Positions 1 to 9,805 of a DNA stretch of 12,864 nt are shown piece by piece. Numbering within the stretch: position 1 is the stretch's first letter; the number at the start of each line of letters is the position of its first letter. A program made the translations under genes and the position numbers. The notes beneath the pieces are model-generated. The model was not told where the DNA came from and made no database searches. It saw nothing but the letters and a program-made list of their open reading frames with translations. Source of the stretch: Actinidia chinensis. Lineage: Eukaryota > Streptophyta > Magnoliopsida > Ericales > Actinidiaceae. Location: assembly GCA_009663005.1 (NCBI GenBank), contig VIGQ01002255.1:1-12864 (forward strand), read 5' to 3'.

Positions 1-501
1 GTATAATCTCGCACACAACACACTCACTCGCACACTCTCACAAAAATAAATAAATAAAAGAGTACAATTTTTTTAGTTTGACGTGCTGTGGCAGCAGTTT
101 CCTCCGGCCAAGGGCTCTGTTTTTCTGTGTTGGGGAGCTGTGTCTGGGATCTGGTCCTTGTCCCCAGTTTATGTTGCGGGCCGTATGCTATGGCTTAGGG
201 GTCTTGATTTGATATTTTTATGTGGTTCATCCTGTGGTTTGTTAGTGAGCCTTCCTGGCTTTGCGTTTGGGGATGGTCCCATGGCCCCAGCTGTCTAATG
301 CTGGAGTCATTTGCTGTTGTAGTTTGGTTATGTCTGGAGGTTAGTCTTTCCTGCTTGTTGACTGGGCTAATGCTGGTTCTCAACCGTAGAGGCTGAGTGT
401 CTTCCTGGTTAAGCCTCCAGTCAAGTTTCCTTATGTCATTTTTTGTATTTTCTGTTTGGTCTTTCTCTTGGCTTACGCAGCTTCTTCTTGTTGTCCCCTC
501 G

Positions 502-524
502 CCCCCCCCCCCCCCAAAAAAAAA
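502..524. repeat. C14A9 double homopolymer
   Basis: Fourteen C (502-515) run directly into nine A (516-524). Runs like this are length-polymorphic and error-prone in sequencing, so the exact length should not be trusted. Any frame read across it, such as the + frame from 443, is unreliable. Confidence 0.9.
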
Positions 525-730
525 GTCGGGTCTGGATCTGTAGTTTCTGGCTGCTGCTGGTTCTGGTTCTAAAGCAGGGTCCTGTTTTCTACCTATTGCT
601 GATCTTTCCGATTCAAGTTGGTCTCTGCTGCTAATGTTGTTAGAGATACTATGCTGATGAAGTCTGTTCCTAGATCTTTTGTGATGCTGAATCCGCTAAA
701 GGTTTCTACCTATATGTACCGCAAAGAGTA

Positions 731-820
731 GTGCCTGCAGCTGCTAGTGGGTGAACCTCTCCCTGGTCTGTTTGGTTTGCTGTTTAGAGAGGTGCCTGCT
801 GCTGTTAGCGGGTGATCCTC
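731..820. repeat. Two tandem-like copies of a 29-mer, 61 bp apart
   Basis: Positions 731-759 and 792-820 agree at 25 of 29 bases by eye. Both begin GTGCCTGC and end in CCTC, with a central GGGTGA. The period is 61 bp. The mismatches (A/T, C/T, T/C, A/T) are scattered, suggesting an old duplication. The phase is not a multiple of three (61), so this does not look like a coding repeat. Confidence 0.75.
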
Positions 821-965
821 ATTTTATTTGTTTTTATTAGGCCGTGGTTACTGAGTTTTTGTTTCACCCCCTGTTAGTTGCTCTAGCCTTTGTTTGTTGC
901 TCGTTGTGTCTGCCTGCTCTAGTAGTATGCTGCTGGCTGCTGGTTTATGTCCCTATGTGGGGCTG

Positions 966-2219
966 GGTTGGATAACCATCCAAAGAAGCAATATCGGCTG
1001 CTTCAGTCTTGAAGAGATCTCTACATTCCACGGAAAATCTCTCAGGTCAACATTATTTTGGAATCATATTAATTTCAACATTCTCTCCCTTGCTCATGGC
1101 ACGTTTGCAGGTTATAGGGATGCAATATATAATAAATCAGGGGGTTGGATTCAAGTGTGATAAGATTCTTGGTTTGCTTTTCAACACTGTGGTGAAAGCG
1201 AAGGAGAGGGGTGTCCACATGTGGTAGACGAGTGCCTGGGTTAAAATAGTCCTTATTGAACCTGCAAAACTTGTTCCTGCCCTAAAAGAATGTAGGGTTC
1301 CATAGGCGGTGGCTTTTTGCCATATTTACTGTCCTTTCGTGGTTGTGTTTGGGTAATGATCTTGTTCTATGGCTACTGGAGGAACATCTGACAATCAAGT
1401 TGAAAGACAGTAGAGGAATATTGTCATAGCTGTAAAATATTTCAATAGTTGAGTTGGGGGGCCCTTAGATTATTAAGGAAAATCTGTGCTTATAAGGATC
1501 TGACCAGGTAATTGAAATTACATGAAATATCTTTTATTGCCACAGAGTATTTAATTCTACTTTTTTTCCCTCACTTTTCTATAAATCATCAGTCGTGGTA
1601 ATGTGGGTACAATGGGGTGGTTGGGGTTTATAAATTGCCAGGATCTTTGTTAATATTAATATTTATTTTGTTAACGCTGTATCTACTGTTTCTAGCTCAC
1701 ACTAAACCAAAACTTATTAAGGGTTTTTTCCTAAATTGTGTTCACTTCTTATGACAGCCTATGGTCAAGGTAACTTAATCTTGATGTGTAAGAGTATGTT
1801 TCCTGAGGAGGTGGACTAGCTAATAATTTGATTGAAGCTATAAAATAATGTTTGTGAATCAAATTCCCCTTGTGGGGATTATATTTGATGATTTGCAAAC
1901 TAATGAAGGAGTAGCAAACCGAAGCCATATAGATTGTAGTTTATTGGCTCGTGCTTTGTATGTGTCATTTCTATTGTTTGTTGCCCATAGCAACACATTC
2001 CTTTTTTCAGTGTGATCACTTCATGTTTATCATGATAGCATACATCACCCTTGACCTACTAATTGCTGTTAAAACATTTACAAAACACCTAATTAATACC
2101 TCGGAATGATGCGGCCATTTTACTTGAGTCAGGATTATCTATTGATTTCAGATAGAACTGCCAAAGCAGTCAACTCGTGTTGAAGCTTCCTACAGAAGCT
2201 TTCACATTTTACTGCTTAC
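966..2219. other. Non-coding stretch, no feature supported
   Basis: Composition moves gradually from mixed to AT-rich. Short frames of 70-90 codons occur around 894-1227 but match no family I know and have no good start context. A small hairpin (GAAGCA...TGCTTC) lies near 984-1003. There is no RNA gene, no clear transposon terminus and no convincing exon. It could be intronic to a gene whose exons lie elsewhere, but the sequence does not show this. Confidence 0.5.
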
Positions 2220-2333
2220 CTTACTTGATACTGCTGATGCTATCCCAGTTGTGGGGTGCGGTTGAAATGCAGCAGAAATGTTCTTAATTTCCTGCATCAG
2301 CATTTTCATTTCATTTTGGAGGTGCCCGGCAGC
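2220..2333 (-). CDS. Candidate internal exon, unknown protein, minus strand
   Basis: Read on the minus strand, a pyrimidine tract ending in TCACAG lies directly before 2333, and the segment ends AAG at 2220 followed by a strong donor GTAAGC (2219-2214). The 114 nt between them are open and exactly 38 codons in phase 0. The peptide begins AAGHLQNEMKMLMQEIKN and ends in a small-residue stretch (TTGIASAVSSK). The first half is amphipathic, with M/L/I spacing that would suit a short coiled coil. I do not recognise the family and cannot place flanking exons with confidence. The other strand also has an acceptor-like site near 2150 and an open frame across this place, so strand and coding status are unsettled. 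It may be an exon of a long-intron gene, a non-coding transcript, or chance. Confidence 0.25.
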
Positions 2334-3338
2334 CTGTGATGTGAAGAAAAAACAAACTACAATTGTCATGGTACGGTGGTAGTACTTTCTTCTTATGGAA
2401 CTTATTCGTTCTTGAATTAACACCTAAAATAGATATTTTTCATTACTATGGTTGGTATGTTTATCTGATTATGATATATTATTTAAATCTTAATGAATTC
2501 TGCCATGAGAGGACAATAGATTATGTCCAGGTTGCACTCATTTTTTTATCTTTCTTTCTGTAAGTGATATTATGCAACGGTAATGTTACATAAAGGCATT
2601 CATTCATTCCATTTCTAGTGTTTCTATTAGGAATTGCAGAGGGTTGTAACTCTTCTCGTGTTATTGCACAGGACTGTTTTAAACGACTTGTCTTGTCTAG
2701 AATGACGTTCTTCCAATTGTTTAAAAGGACCAGAGGATTGATTATCATATTGATATTTGTTCATGGCCTTTTACTCTTGTGCATTGTATCGATGCAGTAC
2801 CCTGTACTTTGCTATGTAGTTTATGAAGACTTAGAGGTTGGCCTCTGGTAGGAATCTGTTTTCACTCTCGTACATGGCCCAAACATTGATCAAGGTTATC
2901 TATTAGTCTCTAGGTATACTCTGTGTACTGAAATTGTCTTGGATGGCTGATCTTCATTCATTAAAACTACAGCTTGGGGATCATGCTATTTGGGATGATA
3001 TGTGTGCCAGAGGCGGGGGGGGGAAAGTATATGCATAACCCACAACCAACGTTATGGACTTATATTCAGATAGTTTAATTTCAGACTAATGCCAAGCTTG
3101 GGAATCAAATTTTGATTAATTTTTACTAAAACAGAACGAGAGCATTCTGAAGGAAACACAATTGCTGGTTAATGAGAAAATTGGGTGTTGAAGTCTTGTT
3201 TGGGTTGTTTTCTTTAAGTTGATACAAGGAATTAACTTGTATTAGTGAATGACTCGAGGAGGGATGAATTTGATTTTGCAAGCTGATCAAAGTGCGAGGA
3301 CTAATCATATTTCCTTCCGGTGGCTTTCTTGTGACAAG

Positions 3339-3360
3339 TAGTAGTTAATAGCAACTACTA
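3339..3360. repeat. Small perfect hairpin, 8-bp stem
   Basis: TAGTAGTT (3339-3346) and AACTACTA (3353-3360) are perfect inverted repeats around a six-base loop (AATAGC). It is too short for a plant microRNA precursor, whose stem would have to extend well beyond this, and the flanks do not pair. No function is inferred. Confidence 0.6.
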
Positions 3361-6300
3361 GAGTTGATCTTCATCTACTTCATTGTTACTTGATGGCACG
3401 GACCGCACCTGTTACTATTATTTTTTATATACCAAAAGTATGTGGTTTTACGATTGTTACTGGCTGCCATAATAGCTGTATAATTTCACAAAGTTCAATA
3501 TTGTACCAAAATTATTATTGCAAACGCAGTAGCCCAAAATATTATTCACAGATCCTAGTTTGCTAATGCCAGACAAACTTTTTTTGTGTGTGAGTGTGTT
3601 GCAAGTTATGTTAACTAAAAAAAAGAAAATCCACAAAATATTTCACGGAGAAGATGATAAACTTACAGCGATGGCAGTTTAGTGAACTAGCATTATGCCT
3701 TGAGAGCACAAAACTCCTCCCCTACAAACTTTAGTCAACCCAAACTAATTCATCCGCCCTCAAAATCAGATACTTCATGCAATATAGTCAATCCAAAAGT
3801 TATTTCTATGTGGTTTATGTTATATAAGTTGGTACAACAGCTGTAGAAGATGACGTTACGTCGGAATCAGTAAATTTCATTTGTCAAGTGTCAACAACTG
3901 ATGAGTTTTAAAACTTTTGAAAGTAGTCTTGCTTAAGCATGGAAAATAAAACTATAGCTTGAAGAGGATGTCTAAGATGATTGTATCTTGTGATGAAAAG
4001 AAAATGATTTGTTTTGTAAGGGACAGATGTTCAACAATAGTAAAGTTTCAAAAACTTGATAAAGGATGGACTCATGACAATGCAGAGTTAACTTCTTGGG
4101 GCAATTATCGGTTGCTTATCAATCTATCGTTGGAAACACAGTGGGTGATCTGTTTGTTGCTTGTACGTTTTTGAAAGAGAGCCGAGTTGGCTGATATTAG
4201 GGCCTTGAAAGCTTAAAAACCTCCAATTTAGATAGGATAGAAAATATTATAACTGTGCAGTCTCTCACCATTTTTAGTTTATTTATTGTTAAAAATATAT
4301 GTAACCTTGCTCCATAATGGCTTTAAACCTGGCCTGTTTAGCTCTTAAGATTAACCCGTCGAAACCGAGGATAGGATCTTCTAAAAAATTCATTGGGCAC
4401 ACATTCATAAGTCCTAAAACAACCTTAGTGCGACACCTTTAAGTTTTTTTGTGTGTACACAGACTCATAATAAAACAGACCAATGGATGTCTTTCAATTG
4501 ACTTATGCATGTATTTGGGCATTGAAGTGTATATAAACCTTACTTGAAAGCTCACCATTTGATATTGAATCCTTCAATTAATTGTATTGGCTGGGAGAAT
4601 ATTGAGCAAGGGTGACGACCAGCCGGTTCACCATCACCTACTGTATTTTAGCGCATCTCTTTAAATAAGGATTAATGCTTTGACTCATTAGCTCTTTTGG
4701 AGGGATAAGGCCATGGCGCTATAGCCAGCATTCGAACCAACGAAATGGCAGCGAAATTTCCGCACATATTTTTCAACTGTCCTGTTATTCTCACCATTCA
4801 AGTTAAAAAAATGAAATGCATTCCTAGATTTTGAGCTGTGTCATGCCCATATATCACTGCAGCACCAATATAGTTATAAGATCAACAAGAATGTCTTTTC
4901 CCTAGTCAATGGAATATATGACATTTTTATTCGGCAATGATATAGGAAAAATCCTTTCTCATAGAAAATATATCAGTAAAAGATCTACCATGTACCCCTA
5001 GAAATATTAGACATTTGAATTACATCATTTTTTTTTCAACGGATTGCATGCAACGGGGAATTGATAAGTGTAGCTAAACACTGGGGAGTGGTGTTCTGTT
5101 GTTTGAAAGTCGCCCTACATTTTCGGTTATTTGCATCTAACAAATGCCTCTGTATGGTATTAAAGGTTGGAGTTTCTTTGATTTGACTTGTAGAGAAAAT
5201 ATTTCATGTAAATGGCTTCAATATACACTTAATAATGGTATTCGAAAAGGAAAAGGTCTGCATTCCAGAGCAATTTCTTTTTCAGTGGTGTGACCAATCA
5301 AAAAGTTTTAGTGTATAGGAATCATGGAATGTGCATGGGAATGTGGACAGGAAAGGTAAAAAGCAAATACAGGTGTAATGAAGTGACAAAATTAATTTCT
5401 TTTTCGATTTTCCTATCTATTAATTTCCTTGAGTTTTCCTTCCCCACACCACAGTATCAGAACTTAATATGCCGACTTGTGCATGTGGACCAATAAGGAC
5501 ACGGGTATGGGATCAGTGAGCACCCAAGCCATATGTTAATTTAAGTGGGAGACGAAATTGGTCCATACATGCTCTTTTTGACTTCATTAATCGTAAGCAC
5601 CCACATCACATGCCACTGTAGTGTTCAATATTTGAATTTGGTGGAGCCCTAGTTAATTGTTAACTGTGGATAAAGTTACATGTTAATAATTTGTTGTTTA
5701 GCCAAAATTAGATGGTTTGTTGCTTACAAATCTCTCAGTTGTCTCCCTTTTTTTTCATGATTGAACCTTGCAAAATGTGTTTTTTAGGGGGATCTGTCCT
5801 TCCAATTGATTCTTTTAGCCCACTTAAGGCTTTCAAACATATCAGCAACAATTATGGCATAATCGTGGAGTGGTAATCGTAGTTGTACGTTCATATTCAA
5901 TGTTTATATTCTCTCTAGGCATTTAGCTAGTGAACAGGTAAAATTCAAACATCCATTCTCTTCCAGAAGACCCCAAACGTGTCCCAATTGCTTAATTACA
6001 TGGTTGCAACAATGTAAAGGCCCCTATTCCTGAGAAAGGTTCTCGATACCCGACCAATTAGGTATGTATTATTCTCTGGTTATTCCATATTGTAACTCAT
6101 CATTAGATAGCAGTGGTAATAAACAAATATGCATGATGGTTGATATATGAATATGTAAGGTTGAATAACAGATGCATCCACAAAATGGTTAAACCAATGT
6201 GCACATGGGATGCTTAAATAGTAACACGGCACACCAGCTTCGAACCCTGGGCATCTCGATCTAGAAATAGCCTAAACTATGTGAACTTTCGGTTAAAGAA

Positions 6301-6389
6301 AGAAACGGCCGCCCTGGAGACTATTAACAAAATCTCACCCAATATTCAAAGTTGTTGGAGCATCTAAACAGCTCGGCATAAAACTAAAA

Positions 6390-6403
6390 ACAGTATATAC
6401 TGT
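6390..6403. repeat. 14-bp perfect palindrome next to TATATATA
   Basis: ACAGTATATACTGT reads the same on both strands and is followed immediately by an alternating TA run. In AT-rich plant DNA such palindromes are frequent. No transcription unit lies next to it, so a regulatory role is not supported. Confidence 0.55.
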
Positions 6404-6874
6404 ATATATAACCTAGCTGTATAAATATGAACAATTGAAATGCATATCTCGAAATAAGCATTTAATCTCAAGTTCATATGTTTGTAAGTGATTCTTACAC
6501 TATTCGTGTTTTTTTTTTGCTCATAGAACCTCTCTTTAGAGTTTTGTTTTGTTTTAACTTCTATTGCATGGTTGTGTGGCATCATTTTTGTTATGATACC
6601 AGGCATAGTCTTAGGGGAATCAAGTATAAGAATCTGCCATCATATTTTCAAGTTTCATTTTTTTAAAAAAAAAAATTTTAATGTTGGGCATTTTTGTTAT
6701 TTTTACATATTACATCAACATATCAATATGGGTATTTTTCATTATTTTTTTTATTCTGTATTGATCGGTCATTGTTGATTTATTTTCAGCATTTATTTAA
6801 GGGGAGTAATTGGTTAAACTGGGTGAGTAGCTTTAGTACTGCTCTTGTTTTCATAATTTTTGGCTTTAAATTTT

Positions 6875-6995
6875 GGAAAATTACAAAAAAAAAATAAAAA
6901 TTAGGGGTTGACCGTAAAACAAATTAATTTTTATAGTTTTAATTGTAACAAATCAAGGTTTTAATTTGTTAACAAGGTCAAAAAAAATTACAGGA
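6875..6995. repeat. Inverted-repeat, MITE-like hairpin
   Basis: The core arms are 6908-6927 and 6961-6981. Both contain TTGACC, and AACAAATTAA when the right arm is reverse-complemented, with about 16 matching positions and a 33-base spacer. The left flank begins GGAAAATTACAAA at 6875, close to the reverse complement of the right end of the element at 9092-9599 (GGGGAAATTACAAA followed by a GGTTGACC word). This suggests a short, eroded relative of that family. Outer ends and target-site duplication are unclear because the flanks are A/T homopolymers. Confidence 0.4.
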
Positions 6996-7016
6996 TTTTT
7001 TTTATGGGCTTTGGCC

Positions 7017-8061
7017 TTGTTCTAGCAAATTGGTCCCATTTTAGGAACATGACATCCAGTAATTTGGCATCTCTATTTTGTCCACAAAACTTTATTGGCA
7101 GTGACGCATTTGAAATAAACTGTTGTTGCTCTCTTTATGATCATAAGGTTTTTAATGTCATTATGAGTCTGATCGTGTGCTTTCTCATTTACTTCGTTGC
7201 ATATATATGTCTGTCACTCTCTCTAGTCTCCCTTTTAATAGAGGACAGGCCCACATGTATTCCAATTTAAATAGATAAAATCGTATTGTTGCGAGAAATT
7301 ATCTAGTGCTCTATAGAGTAAATTATATGGATTCTAACCTTAGAGTAAGTGTGTTATTTAAATAATATGGTTTACCTTTTTTGTCCGGAGCAAGGACAAA
7401 ATTATTTTGCTTCCATCGAAAACAGCCGAAAACGTTTCTAAGAGGGAAAGCGAAAATTAGTGAATTGAAAATAACGAAATATTATTATTACGATCAAAAA
7501 CCGACTAAAATATAGAACAATGCACAAAAAAAAATACAACGCTATATACCTAAACAATAAATGGATTAACTGAATTTAAATTTTTCATAAATGATGTAAT
7601 TTTTATTAAGAGAGATTATATTTTAGTATTTTATATTTCACGTTAAAATATTTTTAAATATTTTCAAAAACGTTTCCGTTTTGCGAGCCAACAGAATAAT
7701 CGGGCTTATCCCGTGAGTCCAAGAGAGGCCCCAAATCGAAAACTGACCCATCATTTTTTTTGATGCCGGAAGAGGAGGCCATCACCCTTAGAATAGTCAT
7801 AATACTTCTCAAAGTGAGGATATAAGGACAATATAGAAAATTATAGTATTATTTTTTTATTTGATTTTGATTGTATTATATTATGTTTGGATTGACAAAG
7901 AATTTTGAGGAGAACGGATATGTTATTTCCGATTCTTATAATTTCATCATTTGGATATGGCAGAATGAAAATGTGATTTCATCTCGCTTATCCAAAATAC
8001 TAAAAAAAAATTCGATTTATCTTGAATAGAAAAATTAAAAAAGTAAAAAAAAAAATTACAA
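7017..8061. other. AT-rich non-coding region
   Basis: No gene is seen. A + frame at 7004-7270 is hydrophobic by composition only. Two similar words, GAAAACGTTTC-like near 7430 and AAAACGTTTCCG near 7665, lie about 235 bp apart. The segment from about 7800 onward is dominated by A/T runs and by words such as TTTGGATT and TTTGGATA that are common in degenerate plant transposons, but no pair of termini can be matched. Confidence 0.5.
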
Positions 8062-8421
8062 TTTTTTCTTACAAAAAGCCAATAAATTCTAAATTAATTT
8101 TTTAGATGATTAATTTTTACAATTTATTTGGAATATTTTTTTATTTTAGTAACTTTCTACTAATATTTTTTAACTTTTTTGATTTTTTAATTAAGACAAA
8201 CCAAAAAGTAAAAGATCTTAATTAAAAAAAATAAAAAATGACATCTAAAATATAAATTATTATAAAAAAATTATTTATTCAAAACTGGACCAAAAATGGT
8301 GTTTTTGGAAAAGTATGTAAAAACCAGTTCAAATTTTATGTTTAATATCTAAACTTTTTCTTACAAAAGGCCATGTAAAATTTAAATGAATTTTTTAAAT
8401 ATTAATTTTTACAATCTATTG
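8062..8421. repeat. Diverged direct repeats (about 70 bp) 292 bp apart
   Basis: Copy one (8062-8130) and copy two (8354-8421) both contain CTTACAAAA(A/G)GCC, then an AATTTTTT block, then ATTAATTTTTACAAT(T/C)TATT, in the same order and orientation. Offset is 292 bp at the CTTACAAAA word. Between them sits a perfect inverted repeat. They could be an old tandem duplication or two termini of a small repeat element. The A/T-rich composition inflates similarity, but the shared GC-containing word and the conserved order argue against chance. Confidence 0.6.
8183..8229. repeat. Perfect 14-bp inverted repeat, 19-base loop
   Basis: TTTTTTAATTAAGA (8183-8196) pairs with TCTTAATTAAAAAA (8216-8229). Complementarity continues outward imperfectly for roughly another 12 bases on each side. 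It lies between the direct repeats at 8062 and 8354. It may be the centre of a decayed hairpin element. A terminator role is not inferred because no gene ends here. Confidence 0.7.
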
Positions 8422-8443
8422 GCTGGGCTTTGTTTTAATTTTT

Positions 8444-9005
8444 GGATAAAATCAAATACCACCCGAGGGTTTGTCAACTATAGTCTCAGTCTCATGATTT
8501 TAAAAATTACAGCCAGATTCTTCCTCACCATTAAAAACCAAGTGGGAAATGACTAATAATCCTAATCTTTTGCATTAAAGTAACAAAACAAACAAACAAA
8601 CAAATTTCTCTCTCTCTCTTCTACTTTCCTCTACCAACACCATTACCCCCCATCACCTCTCACACCACCACTAGCTCACCACATTCGCCACAATAAATCT
8701 CCTGTTGGCTACGTTGGAGAGGTTTAATGGGGGAGGAGAGAGATTGAAACATTGGTGTTGGGATTTTGGTTGATTTAATTGATTGGCCGTGTGTTACGTT
8801 AGAGAAAGGGGATAAAATGGGTATTATTCGACCGCTTAAAACAGATGACAGCATCATAACTTGCTGGCAACATAACTGTTGACTGAAAGGAGAGGGGAAA
8901 TTGTGATCTGAGTGATAAATTTAGAGGGATGGACGTGAATTTAAGAAAACTATGAGCGTGTGAGGCGTATTTGAAAAAAATTCGGGGTGGTATTTATAGT
9001 TTTCC
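8444..9005. mobile_element. Non-autonomous TIR element, Mutator-like or MITE-like
   Basis: The two ends are inverted copies. The left begins near 8444 with GGATAAAATC then AAATACCACCC. The reverse complement of the right end begins at 9005 with GGAAAACTAT then AAATACCACCC. Similarity continues for about 70 bases (left 8444-8515, right 8930-9005), including CTCA(T/C)-type words and an ending (A)GCCA/GTCCA. The twelve bases TAATTTTTGGAT occur at 8436-8447 and again at 9006-9017, giving a target-site duplication of 8 (TAATTTTT), or up to 12 if the element starts at 8448. Long TIRs with an 8-9 bp duplication fit Mutator-like non-autonomous elements. There is no transposase: the minus frame at 8660-8857 has no known motif. 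Exact borders are ambiguous by four bases. Confidence 0.7.
8584..8620. repeat. (CAAA)n followed by (TC)n microsatellites
   Basis: About five CAAA units (8584-8604) are followed by a TC run (8607-8620). Both lie inside the TIR element starting at 8444. The run lengths are likely polymorphic. The following 60 bases are a C/A-rich stretch with repeated CAC/ACC words. Confidence 0.85.
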
Positions 9006-9091
9006 TAATTTTTGGATCTTGGAAAGAAAACCCCATGGAATATATTAGTAATTATTGACACTGAAAAAGCCAACGCCAGATAAAAGAAAAA

Positions 9092-9599
9092 GGGGAAAAT
9101 ACAAAACATTCCTAGGATTTGACCTAAGCACAATTAACTCTAAGTCATTGATGGTGAGGTTTAATTATAATAGATAATCTCTTGAAATTAATTTGAACAC
9201 AATTAAAATCTCCTGTTAGTTTCCCTTTTATTAAATTTGACAAAATCTATTGACTCTTTCAAAAACTTTTAAAAATGATACCATATAAATTATCAACCTT
9301 TAAAAACCCTAATCGATTACAATTAGGTTTTATTTTTAATTAATGTTCAAGTTATTTTTTAAAATTTTACATAAAAATGAGGTCTAATTGCATATATTAA
9401 ATAGTGATGATGTTAAAAAGTTTTTTTTTCTAATTTCTTGATATTAATAAATTTTTTCATTAACTCTAACGAAAAGAAACGGACGAAATGTTTTAATGTG
9501 GATCAGATCAAAATTTTAGATTTAATTTGTTATAAATAAAACAGTAGAGTTTAATTTAATATTGAGGTCAACCTATGAGATTTTGTTTGTAATTTCCCC
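9092..9599. mobile_element. Second non-autonomous TIR element, Mutator-like or MITE-like
   Basis: The left end reads GGGGAAAATACAAAAC, later GATTTGACCTAA and AACTCTA (to about 9142). The reverse complement of the right end reads GGGGAAATTACAAAC, later GGTTGACCTCAA and AACTCTA (right arm 9545-9599). The words keep the same order, so these are roughly 50-bp imperfect TIRs. Flanking nonamers at 9083-9091 (AAAGAAAAA) and 9600-9608 (GAAGAAAAA) match at 8 of 9 bases, fitting a Mutator-type 9-bp or hAT-type 8-bp duplication, though the tract is low-complexity. The interior is AT-rich with no coding capacity. The right end lies about 140 bp before the thaumatin-like start codon, so the insertion sits in its promoter region. 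Confidence 0.65.
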
Positions 9600-9738
9600 G
9601 AAGAAAAAAGTTCAAAACTTTAATGAAGTAAGTAGGAGAACGAAAGACGAACCCAAATCCAGTTCACCTCCACTGATCAAATTTAAATTTAGTCGCCCGG
9701 AAAACAAATAGAGTCCCCACTCTCCTAATCTCCTCTGG
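9600..9738 (+). promoter_or_regulatory. Upstream and 5' leader region of the thaumatin-like gene
   Basis: This 139-base interval joins the TIR element to the start codon. It contains an A/T-rich segment (AAATTTAAATTTAG near 9679-9692) about 50 bp before the start, followed by a C/T-rich leader-like stretch (9712-9736). There is no textbook TATAAA and no clear W-box. It is called only from position. Promoter activity is unproven, and most of any original promoter further upstream is now transposon sequence. Confidence 0.3.
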
Positions 9739-9805
9739 ATGGATCGTTTTCCCTTGTTGGCCTCCTCCATTCTCACTCTTATGCTTTCCCTTTCTTCTCT
9801 CTCAG
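9739..9805 (+). other. Exon 1 of the thaumatin-like gene: signal peptide
   Basis: The start ATG at 9739 opens 22 codons plus one base. The peptide starts MDRFPLLASS and continues as a hydrophobic L/S/T-rich core, a typical eukaryotic secretion signal with one basic residue near the N-terminus. It ends CTCTCAG and is followed by a GTAACA donor at 9806. Split codon phase 1 joins to AC at 9885 to make an Asp codon, in frame with FKIFNR. Thaumatin-like genes often have this arrangement, with a short signal exon followed by a long core exon. This exon shows no damage. Confidence 0.8.

Larger units (their letters stand above)
1..965. other. G/T-rich low-complexity non-coding region
   Basis: No reading frame here resembles a known protein. 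The first 60 bases are CA-rich followed by three AAAT units. From about 85 onward the + strand is rich in T and G with many short TGCTG or GGTTTG words, so the complementary strand is A/C-rich. This composition is seen in plant LINE untranslated ends and in long T-rich introns, but no reverse transcriptase or endonuclease motif is present to decide. It also holds a C14A9 run and a duplicated 29-mer, listed separately. Seen: composition and repeats. Inferred only: a retroelement or intron origin. Confidence 0.5.
2334..6870. other. Long AT-rich non-coding region
   Basis: No frame above 80 codons and no recognisable domain. Several short + and - frames (for example 2618-2851 and 3959-4174) have AT-driven composition and no family resemblance. 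Isolated splice-like boundaries occur, but they do not assemble into a gene. Small symmetric motifs exist at 3339-3360 and 6390-6403. Two isolated TFIIIB/C box-B-like words occur on the minus strand (4728-4738 and 6236-6246) without tRNA folding around them. It is best read as intergenic DNA or a very long intron. Confidence 0.5.

Noticed and set aside
83..298. 71-codon + frame near the left edge as a membrane protein
   Set aside because: Cys/Leu/Gly-rich by G/T composition. No ortholog-like features, and the neighbouring frames on both strands are equally long.
2618..2851. 77-codon + frame (hydrophobic, membrane-like)
   Set aside because: Its T-rich composition alone produces L/I/V/F codons. 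It has no signal or domain and no conserved context.
3667..3721. Possible 55-nt minus-strand exon with GTAAGT donor
   Set aside because: The donor is strong but the acceptor is weak (no pyrimidine tract). Only one frame is open, and the segment is too short to call alone. It is mentioned only as context for the exon at 2220.
3959..4174. 71-codon + frame with charged N-terminal part
   Set aside because: It resembles no family I know. The flanks are AT-rich and show no splice or start support beyond chance.
5286..5355. Possible 70-nt + strand exon between TTTTCAG and AAG|GTAAAA
   Set aside because: The splice words are acceptable, but two of the three frames need a particular phase, the peptide is unrecognised, and no neighbouring exon could be linked.
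6236..6246. Box-B-like GGTTCGAAGCT on the minus strand as part of a tRNA or SINE
   Set aside because: There is no A box at the right distance upstream and no cloverleaf pairing. The same holds for GGTTCGAATGC at 4728-4738.
8660..8857. Minus-strand 65-codon frame inside the TIR element as a transposase remnant
   Set aside because: It is Ser/Pro-rich by composition, with no zinc finger or DDE-like motif, and too short.
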